In this document: one piece after another, positions 1-8,263 of the stretch
How positions within the stretch are numbered: the stretch's first letter is position 1
How the letters are laid out: each line of letters opens with the position of its first letter
DNA from: UBA9732 sp963621975
GTDB lineage: Bacteria; Spirochaetota; Spirochaetia; Sphaerochaetales; Sphaerochaetaceae
NCBI GenBank assembly: GCA_963621975.1
Contig: CAVFGI010000002.1
Location: 48,601-112,600 of the forward strand
Direction of reading: 5' to 3'
DNA length: 64,000 bases
Notes under the pieces: model-generated
Databases searched by the model: none
Told to the model about the DNA's origin: nothing
Seen by the model: the letters and a program-made list of their open reading frames with translations, nothing else
Made by a program: the position numbers and the translations under genes

Positions 1-1
1 T

Positions 2-1222
2 GCCCTACTGGAAGTTTTGGATCCAGAGCAGAACAGCACATTTAGAGATCACTATTTGGACATTCCATTTGATGTTTCAAATGTGCTATTCATTGTTACA
101 GCAAATACAACAGACACAATTCCTCGTCCACTTATGGACAGAATGGAATGTATTGAGCTTAATGGTTATACATCGGAAGAAAAGCTTCACATTGGGAAGA
201 AATATCTAGTTCCAAAAAGCAGAGCAAAACACGGTCTTAAGGGTACAGATATTAAGTACACAGACAAAATTCTACTTAAGATTGCTGAAGAATATGCCCG
301 TGAAGCAGGTGTAAGAAATTTTGAAAAGGCCTTGGACAAAATTCATAGAAAGGTTGCAATGGAAATTGTTGAAAATGGTTACAAAATCTCAGAATTGAAA
401 GCCAACGGAGCAACAGATGTTGACATTGCAAATAACAAGGACCTTTTAAAGCTTCCTATTCGCATTACAGATGAAAAGCTCATTAAGTACTTAGGACAAC
501 CAATCTTCCATGAAGATGAGGTCATTCGGGCAAATAAGCCGGGCATGTCTGTAGGTCTTGCTTGGACTTCAATGGGTGGTGATGTTCTTGCCATTGAAGC
601 TCAACATATTCCAGGAAAAGGAGAGCTTAAACTCACTGGACAACTTGGTGATGTCATGCAGGAGTCTGCAAATATCGCTTTATCTTATATAAAGAGCATA
701 AGTGCAAATCACGGCATTGATCTTTCCTGGTTTGAAAAGAACACTATTCATTTACACGTCCCAGAAGGAGCAACTCCTAAGGATGGCCCTTCCGCAGGCA
801 TTACAATGGCAACAGCCATTTACTCTCTCATTACAGAGCAAACGATGGCCCAAAACATAGCAATGACTGGAGAATTATCGCTATTAGGTAAGGTAATGCC
901 TATTGGTGGGCTTAAAGAGAAGGTCTTGGCAGCAAGAAGAAATCTGGTAAAAACCATTCTTATCCCAAAGTTCAATAAACGAGATTTGGATAAGCTTGAA
1001 GACAATGTAAAGGAAGGGATTACCTTCCACTTGGTAGGCGATATGGAAGAAGTTCTCAGATATGCTTTCCCTGAAGACAAATTTCCTTACAGAGAGATTA
1101 CAGTCTCAGAACAGCCAGTTCAACCTACACCAGAAGAGCGCATTGCAGCCGCAGTTGCAAAAGCTGTTGCAAGCACGTTAATTGATGAAGGTAAAACAAC
1201 AACAACCAGCGTCAAAAACTAA
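2..1222 (+). CDS. lon: ATP-dependent protease Lon, 3' part (truncated by window edge)
   Basis: Lon degrades misfolded and regulatory proteins in the cytoplasm, using an AAA+ motor joined to a Ser-Lys protease. The frame is open from base 2, where ALLEVLDPEQN matches the AAA+ region after Walker B, so the N-terminal half lies outside the window. The protease domain is complete: the catalytic serine sits in DGPSAGI (about 782-802) and the lysine in GLKEK (about 908-922). A Ser/Thr/Lys-rich tail ends the protein. The gene is followed after 11 bases by the U32 family gene on the same strand, suggesting co-transcription. The family call is certain; the 5' end is not visible. Confidence 0.96.
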   Translation, partial: ALLEVLDPEQNSTFRDHYLDIPFDVSNVLFIVTANTTDTIPRPLMDRMECIELNGYTSEEKLHIGKKYLVPKSRAKHGLKGTDIKYTDKILLKIAEEYAREAGVRNFEKALDKIHRKVAMEIVENGYKISELKANGATDVDIANNKDLLKLPIRITDEKLIKYLGQPIFHEDEVIRANKPGMSVGLAWTSMGGDVLAIEAQHIPGKGELKLTGQLGDVMQESANIALSYIKSISANHGIDLSWFEKNTIHLHVPEGATPKDGPSAGITMATAIYSLITEQTMAQNIAMTGELSLLGKVMPIGGLKEKVLAARRNLVKTILIPKFNKRDLDKLEDNVKEGITFHLVGDMEEVLRYAFPEDKFPYREITVSEQPVQPTPEERIAAAVAKAVASTLIDEGKTTTTSVKN

Positions 1223-1233
1223 GGAGCGCAGAG

Positions 1234-2472
1234 ATGCAACAAATGCAGTACAATACAGGAAAAATGGAACTTCTCTCCCCTGCTGGTAGCATGGAAAAAC
1301 TACAAGCTGCATTTACCTATGGTGCAGATGCAGCTTATATGGGTCTTACCAGTTTTTCTCTAAGAGCGAATGCCAAAAACTTTGATTATGACCAAGTGCA
1401 AGAAATAAAAGAACTCAAGGAAAAAACAGGTAAGAAACTCTACTGCACAGTAAACATCTACTTTCATGAAGCCGATATCCAAAAGCTCCAAGACCAGCTG
1501 GAACAGATTAAAGAATACCCTTTTGATGCTTTTATAATATCGGATCTTGGAATTTTAGAAATTATGCAGAAATCTTTCCCAAATGCAGAGATGCACCTTT
1601 CAACTCAAGCAAATTGCATCAATGTAAATTCTGCAAAAATGTATCATAAAATGGGGTTTGACCGTATCATACTTGGCAGAGAAACCCCACTTGCAGACAT
1701 AAGAAAAATTAGAGATGCAAACCCAACCTTAGGCATTGAGACCTTTGTTCATGGAGCAATGTGCATGGCCTACTCTGGCCGATGCTTCCTCTCTTCTCAT
1801 CTAACAGGAAGAAGCGCAAACCAAGGCGATTGTTCTCATACCTGTCGCTGGAATTACAGACTTGCAATTGAAGAAGAATCACGTCCGGGTAGCTACTTTC
1901 CAATTGAAGGAGATGAGACTTACACAACAATTTTATCATCCAAAGATCTATGCATGATAGACCATTTAAAAGATCTTCAAGATGCCGGGGTTGACTCTCT
2001 GAAAATTGAAGGCCGAATGAAGAGCACATACTATGTTGCAACCATAACGAGAGCCTATAGAAAGGCTTTAGACCATCTTTTTGATGAGAATGTTGATTAT
2101 AGGCCATTCAGAGAAGAGCTTATGAACGTGAGCCATAGAGAATTTTCCACTGGATTCTTCTATGGAAACGGCCCAATTGAAGACATTAACAAGCCCACAA
2201 CGCAGGGTTATTTACGTGATTATCTCTTTTTGGGAACCATTCAAGAAGAGGTTAAGCCGGGCATTTACTCTGTAGATATCAAAAACCAAATTCGCTTTGG
2301 AGCACCAATTGAATATATTGGTCCAGATGTCCTATCTCTGCCAGACACACCAACTGTCTTGGACGAAAACTTCAATCCAACAGATCACATTGACCACTGC
2401 AGAGACGGCTACATCCAAACCTCTCTTCATCTTCAGCCTGGCTACATGATTCGCCGTGAGGTCACAACGTGA
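1234..2472 (+). CDS. trhP: Peptidase U32 family protein, TrhP-type tRNA hydroxylation factor
   Basis: A 412-residue U32 family protein. It opens with ELLSPAGSMEKLQAAF and GADAAYMG, the usual start of the family, and carries the cysteine block HGAMCMAYSGRCFLS...GDCSHTCRW at about residues 173-205. This matches YegQ/TrhP, which with RlhA belongs to the group that hydroxylates RNA (5-hydroxyuridine in tRNA anticodons for TrhP) and likely binds an iron-sulfur cluster. ATG start with an AGGAG ribosome binding site. It overlaps the next gene by four bases (GTGA). The older 'collagenase-like protease' name is probably misleading here. Confidence 0.85.
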   Translation: MQQMQYNTGKMELLSPAGSMEKLQAAFTYGADAAYMGLTSFSLRANAKNFDYDQVQEIKELKEKTGKKLYCTVNIYFHEADIQKLQDQLEQIKEYPFDAFIISDLGILEIMQKSFPNAEMHLSTQANCINVNSAKMYHKMGFDRIILGRETPLADIRKIRDANPTLGIETFVHGAMCMAYSGRCFLSSHLTGRSANQGDCSHTCRWNYRLAIEEESRPGSYFPIEGDETYTTILSSKDLCMIDHLKDLQDAGVDSLKIEGRMKSTYYVATITRAYRKALDHLFDENVDYRPFREELMNVSHREFSTGFFYGNGPIEDINKPTTQGYLRDYLFLGTIQEEVKPGIYSVDIKNQIRFGAPIEYIGPDVLSLPDTPTVLDENFNPTDHIDHCRDGYIQTSLHLQPGYMIRREVTT

Positions 2473-3257
2473 GACACCATCTTGTTGTTGGTCTTTTTCT
2501 ACTACTCTGTTGTGCCACAGCCTTTGCAACCTCTGGCCAGCCTGTTTCATATACCGACTGCTTTTCCTTTCTCTCTTCATATCCAAAATACGCAGAGCTT
2601 TATGAATTAATATATAACAATGGCTCGGCTTCTCAAGTAGATACAAAGTTTGAAGAGCTAAAAACCTCTCTTGGCACCAGTGTTCAAGATTGGACAGTTC
2701 TACTTAAAGCATCATTGAATTATGCACATTATTACCTAGAAATTGCAGAAAAGAAAAACTCAAAGAAAGCAAAACAACTTATATCAAATGCTGAAGCAAT
2801 ATATGAAGCACTGGAAAAAGTTGAATCTAGTGTTGGAGAAAGCAATCTAAAAGCACTGAAATTTTGTTGTTTATCAATTGGATACCTTGCAAGTCCAATT
2901 AGTATTTCAAAGGGACTAGAAAGCGTCAACGTAATAGACGAAGCCTATGAAAAATACCCAAACGAGATTTCAATTGCACTCTTATATGCAGCTAGAAAAT
3001 TAAATGCTCCATCAATTGGTGGTGGGGATTCTAATGAAGCCTATAGAGTTTTGAACTCACTAGTTGACTATATTGAAAGTGAAGAAGGTTCAAAGACATC
3101 CCCTTGGGATAAGTTTGATATCTACTGTTCAATAGCTAAATGTTACGCAAAAAAAGGCGAAAAAACACTAGCCTTAGAGTTCTATTATAAGGCCCTAGCC
3201 ATATATGAACAAAACGATTCTGTCATCACTGAAATTGGAAAACTAGAAAAAAAATAG
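2469..3257 (+). CDS. Secreted helical-repeat protein of unknown function
   Basis: 262 residues beginning at a GTG that overlaps the stop of the upstream U32 gene (GTGA), so it is probably translated by coupling. Residues 1-20 form a signal peptide (hydrophobic LVVGLFLLLCCATAFA, likely cleaved after AFA), which places it in the periplasm. There is no good lipobox because the cysteines lie inside the hydrophobic core. The rest is helical with TPR-like stretches, for example near the end (AKCYAKKGEKTLALEFYYKALAIYE). TPR-like proteins usually bind other proteins. No enzyme motif is visible. The partner is unknown. Confidence 0.75.
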   Translation: MRHHLVVGLFLLLCCATAFATSGQPVSYTDCFSFLSSYPKYAELYELIYNNGSASQVDTKFEELKTSLGTSVQDWTVLLKASLNYAHYYLEIAEKKNSKKAKQLISNAEAIYEALEKVESSVGESNLKALKFCCLSIGYLASPISISKGLESVNVIDEAYEKYPNEISIALLYAARKLNAPSIGGGDSNEAYRVLNSLVDYIESEEGSKTSPWDKFDIYCSIAKCYAKKGEKTLALEFYYKALAIYEQNDSVITEIGKLEKK

Positions 3258-3286
3258 ATATTTAACCTATTTCATACAATTTTCTA

Positions 3287-3314
3287 TTGATTGCAGTGTG
3301 GTTTATGGTACAAT
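3287..3314 (+). promoter_or_regulatory. Probable sigma-70 promoter of the Hc1-like gene
   Basis: A TTGATT -35 at 3287-3292 and TACAAT -10 at 3309-3314 are separated by 16 bases, about 60 bases before the small Hc1-like gene. Assigned by eye from consensus and position only. Confidence 0.45.
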
Positions 3315-3372
3315 TCAATCGTACAATTTAAGAGTACAAGGGTTTTTGTAAAATAACTAAAAGGAGACAGAG

Positions 3373-3549
3373 ATGACAGTACATGAACAGCTAGTACAAC
3401 TATTTGACACTTATGTCACGGAGAATCAGAAATTCACAGAAAAAGGTGTTAAGGTTTCTGCTTCAAGAGCAAGAAAAGCTTTGGCAGAAATTGCTAAACT
3501 TTGCAAAGAAAGAAGAAAAGAAATACAAGACAGCAAGAACGAAGGTTAA
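3373..3549 (+). CDS. Histone H1-like (Hc1-type) DNA-binding protein, 58 residues
   Basis: A short gene with ATG at 3373 and a clear AAGGAG ribosome binding site at 3361-3366, encoding 58 residues. The second half (KVSASRARKALAEIAKLCKE, then RRKEIQDSKNEG) is basic and helical, with the pattern of the Hc1 histone-like family found in Chlamydia, Bacteroidetes and spirochaetes: an acidic or neutral helix, then 'xxR.RK.L..I.KL.KE.RKE..'. It likely binds nucleic acid and helps compact the chromosome. It stands alone with its own promoter and a strong terminator. Family membership is an inference from pattern; a short coiled-coil protein is the alternative. Confidence 0.7.
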   Translation: MTVHEQLVQLFDTYVTENQKFTEKGVKVSASRARKALAEIAKLCKERRKEIQDSKNEG

Positions 3550-3586
3550 TATCCCCACGTTCTCTAGAGGTTAAACCTCTAAATTC

Positions 3587-3643
3587 AAAGCTGTAAAATT
3601 TGAGGGTTTATTCGTTAAGCTCTCAAAAGTTACAGCTTTTTTA
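3587..3643 (+). terminator. Rho-independent terminator after the Hc1-like gene
   Basis: AAAGCTGTAA (3587-3596) pairs with TTACAGCTTT (3630-3639), extended by an inner TTTGAG/CTCAAA pairing, and runs into a T-rich tract. A smaller hairpin (AGAGGTT/AACCTCT, 3566-3580) precedes it. Confidence 0.8.
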
Positions 3644-3725
3644 TTTTGACATAAAAATAATACTTGTCAAAATAAAAGTATTCAGTTATCATGATTTTTG
3701 TTGACAGAATATAATAGTTTGTCAA
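3644..3725 (+). promoter_or_regulatory. Two matching operator-like palindromes and -10 box before the acyl-CoA synthetase
   Basis: Two inverted repeats have the same geometry, TTGACA-N13-TGTCAA: one at 3646-3670 (extended to TTTTGACA/TGTCAAAA, 3644-3672) and one at 3701-3725. A TATAAT -10 box (3710-3715) lies inside the second palindrome, where a bound repressor would block RNA polymerase. The repressor is not identified. Confidence 0.55.
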
Positions 3726-3738
3726 AAAAGGAGCAGTC

Positions 3739-5406
3739 ATGATTACTCTTCAAGGACAATATACAATAAAGAACATGGTAGAAGAATGTGCAGAGCTTTA
3801 CTCAAACAACCTTGCACTTACAACATATAAAAAACCAGAGACAAGCATTACTTTTAAGCAGCTAAATTTGTGGTCAAAAAGCATCGCAGCCTTTCTTATT
3901 AATAATGGAGTAAAGAAAGGCACAACTGTAGCCATTTTGGCAGAGAGCTGTCCAAATTGGGGTTTAAGCTATTTTGCAATCAACATGGCAGGGGCAATTG
4001 CAGTCCCAATTCTTCCAAACTTCAGTAAAGAAGAAGTTCAAAAAATTCTCAACCATAGTGAGGCTAAATGTATATTTGTAAATAAGGCTAACGCAAATAA
4101 AGTTATCTGCTCAGAGCAAAACAACATCAAAGTCATTAGGATTGAAGATATGTCATTTATTGCTCCAAAAGAGTTAAGCTACTTAGCATCTGAAGGCTTT
4201 GAGAATCTAAAGGGCCTAAATATCCAAAATACAGTTATTACGCTAGAAGATGAAGATAAGTTAGCAAAACAATGTCCCAATGAGGATGATTTAGCCTCAA
4301 TTATTTATACAAGTGGAACAACTGGGACACCAAAAGGAGTTATGCTTACAAACAAAAACCTTGTTTGGAATGCAAAAGCTTGTTCAACTCCTTTCATAAA
4401 AATCCATGTAGGTTGGAAGGCTTTATCAATTCTACCTTTAAGTCATGTCTATGAGTTTACCATTGGTCTCTTGTTAATTCTTATGAACGGCGCCTCTGTC
4501 ACATACTTAGGCAAAGCACCGTCTGTTGGAAGCCTTATGCCAGCTCTAAAAGACGTAAGACCACAGATTATGCTCACAGTTCCTCTTTTAATTGAGAAGG
4601 TCTATAGACGTGCAATCCAACCAAAATTTAAAGAAGGAACACGAGTTAATAAGCTAATGCAAAATAGACTACTTTCTAAGCCAATTCATCACATCATTGG
4701 AAGAAAGATGGTCAAAGTTTTTGGTGGAAAATTGAAATTCTTTGGCGTGGGTGGCTCAAAACTTGACCCACAAGTAGAAAAATTCTTAGCAAAAGCAAAC
4801 TTCCCATATGCTCTGGGGTATGGACTTACAGAAACTAGTCCTTTCATAGCAGGTTGTGGGCCAAAAGATCATGTAGTTGGAACGCTAGGTAAAGTTTTGG
4901 ACGGCCTGGATGTTAGGATTGCACCAGAAGATGGCGAAATTCAAATCAAAGGGCCAACTCTCATGAAAGGATACTACAAAATGCCAGAACTCACAGAGGA
5001 AGTATTCACACAAGATGGCTACTTCCGCACCGGAGATCTTGGAGGCTTTGAGAATGACCGACTACTCATCAAAGGCCGTAGCAAAAGCATGATTTTAGGT
5101 GCCAACGGAGAAAACATCTATCCCGATACTATTGAGACTCTTATTAACGCCCAAGAATATGTCATTGAAAGCTTAGTTGTCCCAGAAGATAAAAATCTCA
5201 CCGCCATGGTAAGGCTCGACATTCAAGAGATTCAAAGAGTTCTTGGAAGTATTAATATTCAAGAGTTCTTGGAGAAAATAAAACAGGAAATTAATTCTAA
5301 GCTTGCTTCATTTAGCCGTATCAATAAGATAAGACTTCAAGAGCAACCATTTGAAAGAACTCCTACCGAGAAGATAAAAAGATATCTGTACACTAAAGCC
5401 ATGTAG
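3739..5406 (+). CDS. Long-chain acyl-CoA synthetase (AMP-forming)
   Basis: A 555-residue member of the ANL/AMP-binding superfamily that activates fatty acids to acyl-CoA through an acyl-adenylate. Visible motifs are the phosphate loop YTSGTTGTPKG (about 190-200), the adenine-binding GYGLTETSP (about 360), YFRTGDLG (about 433) and the C-terminal lysine in ERTPTEKIKRY. GGAGC ribosome binding site directly upstream. The DMT transporter gene follows after 17 bases. Two operator-like palindromes precede it, consistent with control by a fatty-acid-responsive regulator, though this is inference. The chain length of the substrate cannot be read from the sequence. Confidence 0.9.
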   Translation: MITLQGQYTIKNMVEECAELYSNNLALTTYKKPETSITFKQLNLWSKSIAAFLINNGVKKGTTVAILAESCPNWGLSYFAINMAGAIAVPILPNFSKEEVQKILNHSEAKCIFVNKANANKVICSEQNNIKVIRIEDMSFIAPKELSYLASEGFENLKGLNIQNTVITLEDEDKLAKQCPNEDDLASIIYTSGTTGTPKGVMLTNKNLVWNAKACSTPFIKIHVGWKALSILPLSHVYEFTIGLLLILMNGASVTYLGKAPSVGSLMPALKDVRPQIMLTVPLLIEKVYRRAIQPKFKEGTRVNKLMQNRLLSKPIHHIIGRKMVKVFGGKLKFFGVGGSKLDPQVEKFLAKANFPYALGYGLTETSPFIAGCGPKDHVVGTLGKVLDGLDVRIAPEDGEIQIKGPTLMKGYYKMPELTEEVFTQDGYFRTGDLGGFENDRLLIKGRSKSMILGANGENIYPDTIETLINAQEYVIESLVVPEDKNLTAMVRLDIQEIQRVLGSINIQEFLEKIKQEINSKLASFSRINKIRLQEQPFERTPTEKIKRYLYTKAM

Positions 5407-5423
5407 TTGATAATATCGAGCTC

Positions 5424-6317
5424 ATGAAAGAAAGTAGAGCAGTATTATTGTTGCTTTTGACCTCAATGATTTGGGGGTTGGCATTTGTAGCACAAAGTAA
5501 TGCAGCGGGAAACGTTAGTACATTCTTTTTCAATGGAACTAGAATGATATTGGGTTTCATTGTTTTGCTTCCACTGGTTATCCCTATTTTGAGAAAACAT
5601 AAGGGAGATAAGAAGTATTTCAAAGCATTAATGCTAGATGGCCTCTTGTGTGGGATTTTCACTTCTACTGCTTGTATTGTGCAACAATATGGCATGGAAT
5701 TTACAACAGCTGGCAAGGCAGGGTTTATAACATCATTGTATACCTTGATTGTTCCTGTGTTTTCTATGGTTCTAGGAAAAAAGGTTCCACTTAAGATTTG
5801 GATTTGCATTGCAATTGGCCTTTTTGGCACTTTTCTTTTGAGTTCTAATGGTGAAACAGGTATTGGCACAGGAGATTTGATTGTGTTGGTATCGGCCTTT
5901 TTATTTGCAATTCAAATTATAATTATTGACCGCGTTGTGGGAAAATTTGAAGGCGTTGAGTTGTCTGCTTTTCAATTTTTGTTTGGCGGAATCTTAGGAC
6001 TTATAATTGGATATTTTGTAGAAGGTTATACCATAAGCTCTGTGCAGATTATGTTTAAGAGTGCTTGGCTTCCAATCTTGTACGCAGGAGTGTGTTCCTG
6101 CGGGATTGCATATACATTGCAAATTGTAGGACAAAAATGGGTTCAACCATTTAAGGCCACGCTCGCACTATCCTTGGAAAGTGCTTGGGCGGCCTTTGGT
6201 GGACTTGTAATGCTTAACGAGCATATGACTGTATCTCAGATTGTTGGCTGTTTGCTAATGTTTGGTGCTGTTGTGTTTGCACAAATGCCTTCCAAGAAAA
6301 AATCAACGAGTAAATAG
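5424..6317 (+). CDS. EamA/DMT-family membrane transporter
   Basis: 297 residues with about ten hydrophobic segments arranged as two EamA repeats. The N-terminal SMIWGLAFVAQ and the repeat-end motifs (GLFGTFLLSS; LALSLESAWAAFGGLVMLNE) are typical of drug/metabolite transporters in the inner membrane. It follows the acyl-CoA synthetase by 17 bases and is probably in the same transcript. The substrate (an exported metabolite or amino acid) is unknown. It converges on fprA with only four bases between the stops and no visible terminator. Confidence 0.85.
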   Translation: MKESRAVLLLLLTSMIWGLAFVAQSNAAGNVSTFFFNGTRMILGFIVLLPLVIPILRKHKGDKKYFKALMLDGLLCGIFTSTACIVQQYGMEFTTAGKAGFITSLYTLIVPVFSMVLGKKVPLKIWICIAIGLFGTFLLSSNGETGIGTGDLIVLVSAFLFAIQIIIIDRVVGKFEGVELSAFQFLFGGILGLIIGYFVEGYTISSVQIMFKSAWLPILYAGVCSCGIAYTLQIVGQKWVQPFKATLALSLESAWAAFGGLVMLNEHMTVSQIVGCLLMFGAVVFAQMPSKKKSTSK

Positions 6318-6321
6318 CCCT

Positions 6322-7524
6322 TTATGCCATATTCTCTACTATTGCACAGGATAGATATCCTAATTTGGTATAGTTTTCTTCCTTAACTGTAGATTTTATT
6401 GAAACAGACTCATCCAATATAGTGATGTTTTTCATTGGGGTTAGAATGGCTTTCATTTGTGCTCCACTTACAGATGCCCAGCTACCGTTTTCAATCACAG
6501 CCACGGTTCTATTCTGTAAATTATGAGCTTTGAGGTCTAACAGCAAGTTTTCCATATTTGTAAAAATGCCGGCATTATATGTTGGTGATGCAAACACTAG
6601 ATGACTGCATCTGAAGCACTCAGAAACAAGATAAGAAGAGTGCGTAGCAGAAACATCGTATAATGCAATATTCGTTATGCCCTTCTCTGCTAACATATTT
6701 GCTAAAATATTGGCAGCATTCTCTGTGCCACCATAAATTGAAGCATAAGCAATGAGTACAGCTTTTTCTTCTGGCTCATAGCTTGACCACGTGGCATATT
6801 TAGATACAAACCATGAAATGTCTTTTCTCCAAATTGGTCCATGTAGTGGACAAATCATTGATATTTCTAAAGTTTGAGCTTTTTTAAGCAAACTTTGCAC
6901 CTGCGGACCATATTTTCCAACAATGTTTGTGTAGTATCTACGAGCTTCTGAAAGCCATTGATTTTGAAAATAATAGCAAGATGCAAAGATGTTGCCACTT
7001 AATGCACCAAAAGAGCCAAAGGCATCGGCTGAAAAAAGAATGTGTGAAGAGCTTTCATACGTGACCATTACTTCTGGCCAGTGGACCATAGGCGCAAGGA
7101 CAAAAGTAAAGTTATGCTTGCCTGTATTCAGACTCTGTCCTTCCAATACAGCTAGACTATTAGTTGTTAGCTCTGGGGAAAAAAACTGACCTATCATCTC
7201 AAGCGCGCGCTTTGTGGCAACAATTTGAGTCTCTGGATGTCTAAGCTTGAGCTCACCAATTGTAGCTGCGTGGTCTGGTTCCATGTGATTTACAATCAAA
7301 TAATCAAGCTTTCTGCCAGCTAAAAGGTGTTCAAGATTCTCAAAAAAGACACCAGCGACACTCTTATCCACGGTATCTATAAGGACAGTTTTTTCGTCCA
7401 TGACTAAGTAAGAATTATATGAAACTCCATTGGGAATTGGGTAAATATTCTCAAAAAGGGCAAGACGTCTATCGCTTGAGCCAATGTAGTAAATATCGGA
7501 AGTAACCTGTGTGTAGCAATGCAT
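6322..7524 (-). CDS. FprA-family A-type flavoprotein (flavodiiron oxygen/NO reductase)
   Basis: 400 residues: an N-terminal metallo-beta-lactamase-like domain with the di-iron motif HMEPDHAA (about residue 80) and a C-terminal flavodoxin-like domain (AYASIYGGTENAANIL from about 260; NGSWASVSG near 350). Flavodiiron proteins reduce oxygen to water or nitric oxide to N2O in anaerobes. The start codon has a strong AGGAGG site. It lies 16 bases downstream of nrdG and completes the operon nrdD-nrdG-fprA, which fits protection of the oxygen-sensitive glycyl-radical reductase. The electron donor is not encoded nearby. Confidence 0.92.
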   Translation of the reverse strand: MHCYTQVTSDIYYIGSSDRRLALFENIYPIPNGVSYNSYLVMDEKTVLIDTVDKSVAGVFFENLEHLLAGRKLDYLIVNHMEPDHAATIGELKLRHPETQIVATKRALEMIGQFFSPELTTNSLAVLEGQSLNTGKHNFTFVLAPMVHWPEVMVTYESSSHILFSADAFGSFGALSGNIFASCYYFQNQWLSEARRYYTNIVGKYGPQVQSLLKKAQTLEISMICPLHGPIWRKDISWFVSKYATWSSYEPEEKAVLIAYASIYGGTENAANILANMLAEKGITNIALYDVSATHSSYLVSECFRCSHLVFASPTYNAGIFTNMENLLLDLKAHNLQNRTVAVIENGSWASVSGAQMKAILTPMKNITILDESVSIKSTVKEENYTKLGYLSCAIVENMA

Positions 7525-7540
7525 AACAGCCTCCTGAAGT

Positions 7541-8263
7541 TTATCTTATGTCAACATATTTTATATAGGTTTTGAGTTCATGGGCAACAGATATAAGCTC
7601 TTGATCTGAAAATCCAAAGGCATTTTCATAAGCTGGATCTAAAGTCACTTCCTTCTTAAAATGCTGCAGATACAACCGTTTTGCGCCATGAAGCCAAAAG
7701 CCAATTTCCTTGAAATCCTCAGGCTCTACAATTGGCTTCACGCATGTTGTTCTAAATTCATAGTCTGGAGCTTTGTTCATGATTAATCCAATACTTTCTG
7801 AAATCAAATTGCAATTATCAAAGCCAATTTGGTAGTACTTTTGAGGCGCTGTTTTAATGTCCATTGCAACGTAGTCTATCAATTTAGAATCCAGCAAGTC
7901 ATTTAACACAGACGGCAAGCTTCCATTTGTATCAAGTTTTGTTTTTAAACCCAACTGTTTGACTTGAGCAAGAAAAGCCTTCAGCCCTTTCTGAAGACAA
8001 GGCTCTCCGCCAGAAACCACTATAGCATCTAAAAGACTGTGCCGCTTCTTGATATAACTTAGAATTTCTTCTACAGAATAAGTCTCTTCAGAATCTGTTT
8101 GAACAATACTTGTACAGTCTCCTGCAAATACAAAGGACGGATTATGACAATAGGGACAGCGAAAATTGCAGCCCCTAGTGAATAGCGTACAAGCTATTAA
8201 AGATGGATAGTTTACAGAGTCAACTCTGATAAAACCGCCAATATCAAGCTCTTTATCAAGCAT
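7541..8263 (-). CDS. nrdG: Anaerobic ribonucleotide reductase activating protein (radical SAM)
   Basis: A 240-residue radical SAM enzyme that installs the glycyl radical on NrdD using S-adenosylmethionine. The 4Fe-4S motif is CNFRCPYC preceded by FTRG (about 30-40), followed by the SAM-binding VVSGGEPCLQ (about 95). It overlaps nrdD by 8 bases, implying coupled translation. Family proteins include both NrdG and the related pyruvate-formate-lyase activases; the position next to nrdD decides the call. Confidence 0.92.
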   Translation of the reverse strand: MLDKELDIGGFIRVDSVNYPSLIACTLFTRGCNFRCPYCHNPSFVFAGDCTSIVQTDSEETYSVEEILSYIKKRHSLLDAIVVSGGEPCLQKGLKAFLAQVKQLGLKTKLDTNGSLPSVLNDLLDSKLIDYVAMDIKTAPQKYYQIGFDNCNLISESIGLIMNKAPDYEFRTTCVKPIVEPEDFKEIGFWLHGAKRLYLQHFKKEVTLDPAYENAFGFSDQELISVAHELKTYIKYVDIR

